The notes beneath the pieces were generated by a model. The model searched no databases and was not told the DNA's origin. It saw only the letters and a list, made by a program, of their open reading frames with translations. Source: Actinomycetota bacterium (GTDB lineage: Bacteria; Actinomycetota; Actinomycetes; Nanopelagicales; Nanopelagicaceae). Taken from it: DNA of 20,243 nucleotides. Below are positions 16,030 to 20,243 of this stretch, in pieces (position 1 is the stretch's first letter; each line of letters opens with the position of its first letter). Position numbers and translations under genes: made by a program. Location of the stretch: positions 1-20,243 of the forward strand of contig WLPB01000001.1 in assembly GCA_009698975.1 (NCBI GenBank), in the 5' to 3' direction.

Positions 16030-16057
16030 CGAATTTCAGTCTGACTCAAGGTCTCTG

Positions 16058-17932
16058 ATGAGCGGTAAAAACCTTCGTCTGAAATCAGAGGTTGCTGCTC
16101 GAGCTATCGTTGCGCCGATTGGTGATGATTGCCTAGCAACGGTCTGGGTGGATAACTCGCTTCCACATTTAGATCACACCTTTTCATACCTGGTACCGGG
16201 AAATCTCAATGACCAAGTCAAGGTTGGCTCTCTGGTTCTCGTCCCTTTTAATGGACAAGAGTTGAGCGCTCTCGTAATAGCTCGCTCATCAGCTGAGGGT
16301 GTTTCTAATCTCAAATCCATATCCTCTCATCCGGCACCTTTGCCGTTAGTGTCTCAAGAGATCATCTCTTTGATTAGCGCGGTGGCTAAACGCTATGCCG
16401 CACATCCCTTTGACATCATTCGATCCGCAGTACCTCCTCGAGTAGTGTCAGTGGATAAGGAGTTGAAGGAGGTAGAGCTAACTCCAGCCCCTGCGATACG
16501 AGGTTCAAAGATGTTTCTGCAATTACCGCCAGCACGAGATCGCTCACAATTGATTGCGCAGAAGATTGGAACTGCGGCACAAGAGGGTGGAGTACTCGCT
16601 ATTTTTCCTGATTCGAGTGAGTTGGAAGCGGTGAGAAGTCATTTATCAAAGATGGGAATTTCTCCCAGTATTCTCGATTCAGAGCTCAGCAAATCAGAGC
16701 GTTATCGATCATTCATGCAAATCAAAAGTAAGGCATCCACAATAGTTTTAGGAACGCGTTCTGCAATCTTTGCCCCTGTCGCAAATCTGCGGAACGTTTT
16801 CATTTACAACGAGGGATCTCAGCACTATTACGAACAGCGCTCTCCAGGGTGGAATGCTCGAGAAGTAGCTCTCATGCGCTCAACCATTGAGAGGTTTAAT
16901 CTCACCTTCATTGGTTTTGCACCGTCCTTAGAGGTTGCACTCTTGATTGAAAGAGGAGATGTCGAACTTAAGCGAGTTAAAGCTAAGGTCGCAGTCCACT
17001 CCATTGCCGCTTCATTCGGTGAATTATTGCCAAGTCGTGCCATCCCGATTGTTCGCAGAGCTCTGCTGAAATCTGCGGTACTGATGATAGTTCCGCTTAA
17101 AGGTTATGCGCAGGCGATTCGATGTTCACACTGTAAGAGCGTCTCTCGCTGTCTCTGCGGGGGAGCACACGAGAAGCGTTCACTTTCCTCCCCGATTCTC
17201 TGTAACCATTGCAATGAAATTTCCGATAACTGGAAATGCGTTTGGTGTGCCAATCCAACACCAGCGCTGCTTTCCCGCGGTATTGAGCGTCATTTACATG
17301 ATGTTGCCAGCCTCTTTCCCAATACACCGGTTCGTTTCTCAACCAGTGATCACCCGATTGCTACCGCGAATCCGGGCGAGATAGTTCTCGCTACGCCAGG
17401 TATGGCACCAGAGTGTGACGGTGGTTATCAATTAGTTGTTGTCCTCGAAGGAAATCGTTTCTTGTCACAACCCGATTTACGGGCAGAGGAGAGAGTGCGC
17501 GAGCTCTATTTCAGCAGCGCCTCGTTGATAACTCCGACCGGAGAATTCATGTGTGTACAAGATTCGGGACATAGCATTACATCAGCAGTTGCTTCGTGGT
17601 CGTTCACTCCTTCAATTTCAGCTGAACTAGAACAGAGAAGTGCCCTGTCATTACCTCCACATGTTCGATCAGTTGTGTTGGGAAGTTCAAAAGATGAGGT
17701 TTCGCGATTGAAAAGTGCCCTTCTGAAAGCGCAGGAGGAATCTAGAATCCCAAGAGAGAGCAAAGTGCTTGGACCAATTATTGATGGAGATAGCGCATCG
17801 CTCATTCTCACTGCTCCTTCGACCGAGGCAGATTTACTCGTTGAGACTATCCATGAGTTCATTCGGCGGAGGAGTGCAGCGAGGAAGAAGTTGCCGTCGC
17901 TGCGAATCGACCCATATTCACTCACCCATTAG
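16058..17932 (+). CDS. priA: Primosomal PriA-like protein with degenerate helicase
   Basis: The slot and overall fold are those of PriA, the replication-restart protein, but ATPase motifs are lost. ATG 16058 follows AAGG and gives 624 residues; longer frames run back into metK. The N-terminal DNA-binding domain (about 25-125) is recognisable. Where Walker A (GSGKT) should lie the sequence reads LQLPPARDRSQ (155-165), and where DEEH should lie it reads NEGSQ (251-255), although SPGWNAREVAL after it aligns well. Eight zinc-type Cys are kept (356, 359, 365, 367, 382, 385, 394, 397). The motif VI QVAGRAGR is replaced by a stretch after EERVRELYF. Actinobacterial PriA proteins are known for this loss, so the product is probably a structural primosome factor, not a helicase. 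Confidence 0.85.
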   Translation: MSGKNLRLKSEVAARAIVAPIGDDCLATVWVDNSLPHLDHTFSYLVPGNLNDQVKVGSLVLVPFNGQELSALVIARSSAEGVSNLKSISSHPAPLPLVSQEIISLISAVAKRYAAHPFDIIRSAVPPRVVSVDKELKEVELTPAPAIRGSKMFLQLPPARDRSQLIAQKIGTAAQEGGVLAIFPDSSELEAVRSHLSKMGISPSILDSELSKSERYRSFMQIKSKASTIVLGTRSAIFAPVANLRNVFIYNEGSQHYYEQRSPGWNAREVALMRSTIERFNLTFIGFAPSLEVALLIERGDVELKRVKAKVAVHSIAASFGELLPSRAIPIVRRALLKSAVLMIVPLKGYAQAIRCSHCKSVSRCLCGGAHEKRSLSSPILCNHCNEISDNWKCVWCANPTPALLSRGIERHLHDVASLFPNTPVRFSTSDHPIATANPGEIVLATPGMAPECDGGYQLVVVLEGNRFLSQPDLRAEERVRELYFSSASLITPTGEFMCVQDSGHSITSAVASWSFTPSISAELEQRSALSLPPHVRSVVLGSSKDEVSRLKSALLKAQEESRIPRESKVLGPIIDGDSASLILTAPSTEADLLVETIHEFIRRRSAARKKLPSLRIDPYSLTH

Positions 17933-17933
17933 G

Positions 17934-17939
17934 TAGACT
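17934..17939 (+). promoter_or_regulatory. Leaderless promoter -10 for def
   Basis: TAGACT, preceded by GG, ends six bases before ATG 17946, so transcription should start at or next to the start codon. No SD is present. It overlaps the end of priA by none, lying just past its stop at 17930-17932. No clear -35 is found. Confidence 0.6.
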
Positions 17940-17945
17940 GGCCTC

Positions 17946-18503
17946 ATGTCGATTCAAGAGATCCGTTACTTCGGTGACCCGGTGCTCACAACTCCGACTT
18001 CTCAGGTTGTTGATTTCGATAAAGAGCTTCGACTCCTTGTCCGAGATCTGACCGAAACAATGCTGAACGCGCCGGGAGCAGGTCTTGCGGCTCCACAAAT
18101 CGGAGTTCCTTTACGAGTCTTTGTCTGGGATGTCGATGGCGAACTTGGGCATCTTGTTAATCCATCGCTGGATCTCAGCGTTGATCTGCAGGAGGGCGAC
18201 GAAGGTTGCTTGAGTTTCCCAGAGCTGGTCTATCCGACACCTCGGGCAATGAGAGCCGTTGCAAAGGGATTCAACATGCATGGCGAACCGATCACTGTTG
18301 AGGGAACCGAGTTACTTGCTAGAGCGCTTCAGCATGAGAACGATCATCTCGATGGAATTCTCTTTATAGAGCGATTATCCGAGAGCGATAGAAAGTCGGC
18401 GATGAAAGCGATCCGTGAATCTGAGTGGTTTGGTTTAGCTACAACGACTGGTGCAGAGCCAATAATTAAGGTCTCTCCGCATTCTCCCTTCGGTCGCAAT
18501 TAA
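17946..18503 (+). CDS. def: Peptide deformylase
   Basis: Removes the formyl group from the N-terminal Met of new proteins, a metal hydrolase acting at the ribosome exit. The 185 residues contain all three motifs: GAGLAAPQ (44-51), EGCLS with metal Cys88, and QHENDHLDG with metal His130 and His134 around catalytic Glu131. The C-terminal extension past the third motif (ESDRKSAMKAIRESEW) fits the actinobacterial form. The stop shares one base with the fmt start, coupling removal and addition of the formyl group. The start is set by the leaderless -10 just upstream. Confidence 0.97.
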   Translation: MSIQEIRYFGDPVLTTPTSQVVDFDKELRLLVRDLTETMLNAPGAGLAAPQIGVPLRVFVWDVDGELGHLVNPSLDLSVDLQEGDEGCLSFPELVYPTPRAMRAVAKGFNMHGEPITVEGTELLARALQHENDHLDGILFIERLSESDRKSAMKAIRESEWFGLATTTGAEPIIKVSPHSPFGRN

Positions 18504-19408
18504 TGCGTATTGCAGTAGCTGCATCACCGCAAGCCGCCATTCCAACTCTAGAGATGCTCCTAGAGTCATCTCACTCTCTCGTGCGGATTTTTTCTCAGCC
18601 CGATCGTGCATCAGGAAGAGGACGAGTCCTCACCCCTACGCCGGTCTCAGTATGGGCACAAGAGAAGGAGATAGAACTTGTGCGACCAGAGAACGCGCTC
18701 GAGATGAGCCCTCATCTCGGCGATGTTGATCTCGTGGTCACAATCGGTTATGGAATTTTGCTTCCTCCTGAAGTGCTTTCGATGGTCAAGCAAGGTTTTC
18801 TCAATTTACATTTCTCTATTCTTCCGCGCTGGAGAGGCGCAGCTCCGGTGCAGCGGGCGATTGAGGCAGGCGACGCGGTTACTGGCGTAACAGTATTCAA
18901 ACTAGATCGTGGAATGGATACAGGTCCCATCTACTGTATCCACCGTTTCGCATTGGATACCGATATAACGAGTGATGAATTACTCAATGAGCTAGCAGAT
19001 CTTGGCGTCGTTGCGATTGCAGATGCGCTTGAAAAGATTGAAAATGGGTTTCTTCCGACACCTCAAGTTGGAAAAGGCGCCACCAAGGCAGCAAAGTTAT
19101 CGCGTGAGGAAGGCGAGATTGCGTGGAACAATGAGGCAGAGATAGTTTCAGCAAAGATACGTGCCTTCACCTCAAATCCTGGAGCCTGGACGACAATCAG
19201 AGGAGTCATGCACAAGATATCTGCTCCCCGCATTACTGAAGTCAAATTACCACCTGGTGAAATTCAAGTCCGCGATAAGAAGGTACTTATCGGCACTGGT
19301 TCGACTGCGCTAGAGATTGGTTTCATTACTCCAGCTGGAAAGTCAGAGCTGAGCGCCATTTCGTGGGCCAATGGAGCGCGACTTGAGAGCGGGCAGCGTT
19401 GTGAGTAA
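18503..19408 (+). CDS. fmt: Methionyl-tRNA formyltransferase
   Basis: Transfers formyl from 10-formyl-tetrahydrofolate to initiator Met-tRNA. The 301 residues match the family. The N-terminal catalytic Rossmann domain has SQPDRASGRGR and the catalytic set Asn101 and His103 in NLHFSILPRWRG, then AAPVQRAI and Asp139 in RGMDTGPI. The C-terminal OB-like domain carries the tRNA-contact segment IRAFTSNPGAWT. It overlaps def by one base and rsmB by 8 bases. The def-fmt-rsmB order is conserved in many bacteria. Confidence 0.97.
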   Translation: MRIAVAASPQAAIPTLEMLLESSHSLVRIFSQPDRASGRGRVLTPTPVSVWAQEKEIELVRPENALEMSPHLGDVDLVVTIGYGILLPPEVLSMVKQGFLNLHFSILPRWRGAAPVQRAIEAGDAVTGVTVFKLDRGMDTGPIYCIHRFALDTDITSDELLNELADLGVVAIADALEKIENGFLPTPQVGKGATKAAKLSREEGEIAWNNEAEIVSAKIRAFTSNPGAWTTIRGVMHKISAPRITEVKLPPGEIQVRDKKVLIGTGSTALEIGFITPAGKSELSAISWANGARLESGQRCE

Positions 19409-20243
19409 CGATAAGAAGTTCACAAAGCCTCGTCCAGGTGCATCTCGACTCCTTGCTTTTGACATCATCACAGAAGTTAATCGCAACGGAGGTTACTCAA
19501 ATCTTCTCTTGCCACAAGCCCTTGCAGATTCTTCGCTCGATGAGCGAGATAGAGCATTCACAACAGAGCTGGTCTACGGAACCCTTCGTATGCAAGGTCT
19601 TTACGACTATATATTCGCTCAGATAAGTGATCGGCCGTGGGTTGAGGTTGATGGCGATATCGTTGATTGTGCTCGGCTAGGCGCTCATCAGATATTTTCG
19701 ATGCGTACTCCAGTGCATGCCGCTGTCTCTGAGACTGTAGATGTAGCACGAAAGCGGCTGGGGGAGTCAAAGGGCAGTTTTATCAACGCACTCATGAGAA
19801 AAGCATCTGCACAGAGCTTGGAAGATTGGTTAGCGCCGCTCGAGGAGATCACAGATCCCATCACCCGACTAGCTATTCGCCACTCGCATCCGGAGTGGAT
19901 TGTTTCGGCCTACTTGGATTTACTGAAAGATCTTGACCGTGTCGAAGCCGAACTCATCTCAAATAACACCGCAGCAAGACCAACTCTCGTCTCTTGGCCA
20001 GGGTCATCGACGCAGCAAGACCTACTTGATGTGGGAGCAATAGCCACAGAATTTTCTCCATACGGTGCCACCTTTGATGGTGCTCCATCTTCACTAGAGC
20101 TCATACGTCATCGCCTGGCAGGCGTACAAGATGAGGGTTCTCAAGTCGTTACCGAGATTTTCGCGACTGCAACCTCTTCTGCGCCGCGCACTCTCGATCT
20201 CTGCGCAGGTCCAGGAGGAAAAGCAGCGCTACTCTCACATATC
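19401..20243 (+). CDS. rsmB: 16S rRNA m5C967 methyltransferase RsmB, 5' part only
   Basis: SAM-dependent rRNA cytosine methyltransferase. The frame is open from GTG 19401 to the end of the window (281 residues) and is cut off there. GTG is preferred because it gives a normal N terminus (SNDKKFTKPRPGASRLLAFD) with an 8-base overlap on fmt; TTG at 19383 is a weaker alternative. Residues up to about 140 form the NusB-like RNA-binding domain (DERDRAFTTELVYGTLR, KGSFINALMRK). The start of the methyltransferase domain is seen in VQDEGSQVV and LDLCAGPGGKAALL (265-278), the SAM site. The catalytic cysteines lie beyond the window. Confidence 0.93.
   Translation, partial: MSNDKKFTKPRPGASRLLAFDIITEVNRNGGYSNLLLPQALADSSLDERDRAFTTELVYGTLRMQGLYDYIFAQISDRPWVEVDGDIVDCARLGAHQIFSMRTPVHAAVSETVDVARKRLGESKGSFINALMRKASAQSLEDWLAPLEEITDPITRLAIRHSHPEWIVSAYLDLLKDLDRVEAELISNNTAARPTLVSWPGSSTQQDLLDVGAIATEFSPYGATFDGAPSSLELIRHRLAGVQDEGSQVVTEIFATATSSAPRTLDLCAGPGGKAALLSHI

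Noticed and set aside
15875..16057. Upstream extension of the priA frame into metK
   Set aside because: It would overlap metK by 155 bases and add 61 residues with no family similarity; ATG 16058 has an SD and fits the gap.
1..20243. Mobile elements, CRISPR arrays, tRNA or rRNA genes, defence genes
   Set aside because: None found: coding density is near complete with conserved housekeeping genes, and the only repeat array is the 12-base set in bldD.

Overview
The window looks like chromosomal housekeeping DNA from a high-G+C-phylum actinobacterium with a modest base composition, near or a little below 50% G+C by eye. Three things point there. The gene order aroB-aroQ-efp-nusB-bldD-pyrR...pyrF-mihF-gmk-rpoZ-coaBC-metK-priA-fmt-rsmB is the one known from Streptomyces and relatives. 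Actinobacteria-specific proteins are present: BldD, mycobacterial-type integration host factor, a helicase-dead PriA, and EF-P with a PGKGP loop. Several promoters appear to be leaderless. Tight packing (most junctions are 1-8 bp overlaps) and the composition suggest a small-genome lineage such as the freshwater Nanopelagicales (acI) or a luna-type Microbacteriaceae. That placement is inference.

Layout. Positions 1-1031: 3' part of aroB, then aroQ (shikimate pathway). 1098-2136: efp and nusB. 2133-2645: a BldD-like regulator on the minus strand, tail to tail with nusB. 2646-2788: a divergent control region with the pyr promoter and a PyrR-binding RNA hairpin that can mask the pyrR ribosome binding site. 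2789-12422: pyrR-pyrB-pyrC-carA-carB-pyrK-pyrD-pyrF, all of de novo UMP synthesis except pyrE, every junction overlapping or one base apart. 12451-13320: one reading frame fusing mIHF to guanylate kinase. 13358-16029: rpoZ, coaBC, metK. 16058-17932: degenerate priA. 17946-20243: def, fmt and the 5' part of rsmB.

How the genes work together. CarAB, PyrB, PyrC, PyrDK and PyrF take bicarbonate, glutamine and aspartate to UMP, with PyrR as the UMP sensor acting on its own leader. Gmk and omega belong to nucleotide supply and transcription. CoaBC and MetK make CoA and SAM. Def, Fmt and RsmB form the familiar translation-initiation and ribosome-maturation group.

No wholly new system (defence, mobile, CRISPR, secondary metabolism) is visible; there are no tRNA or rRNA genes, insertion sequences or phage genes that I can support. 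The features most worth a second look are the mIHF-Gmk fusion with a possible internal start for a free Gmk, the two-state PyrR leader, the retained c-di-GMP signature in BldD with a 12-base tandem repeat at its start, and the Bacillus-like pyrK-pyrD-pyrF end of the operon. No stretch over 300 bases lacks a gene.
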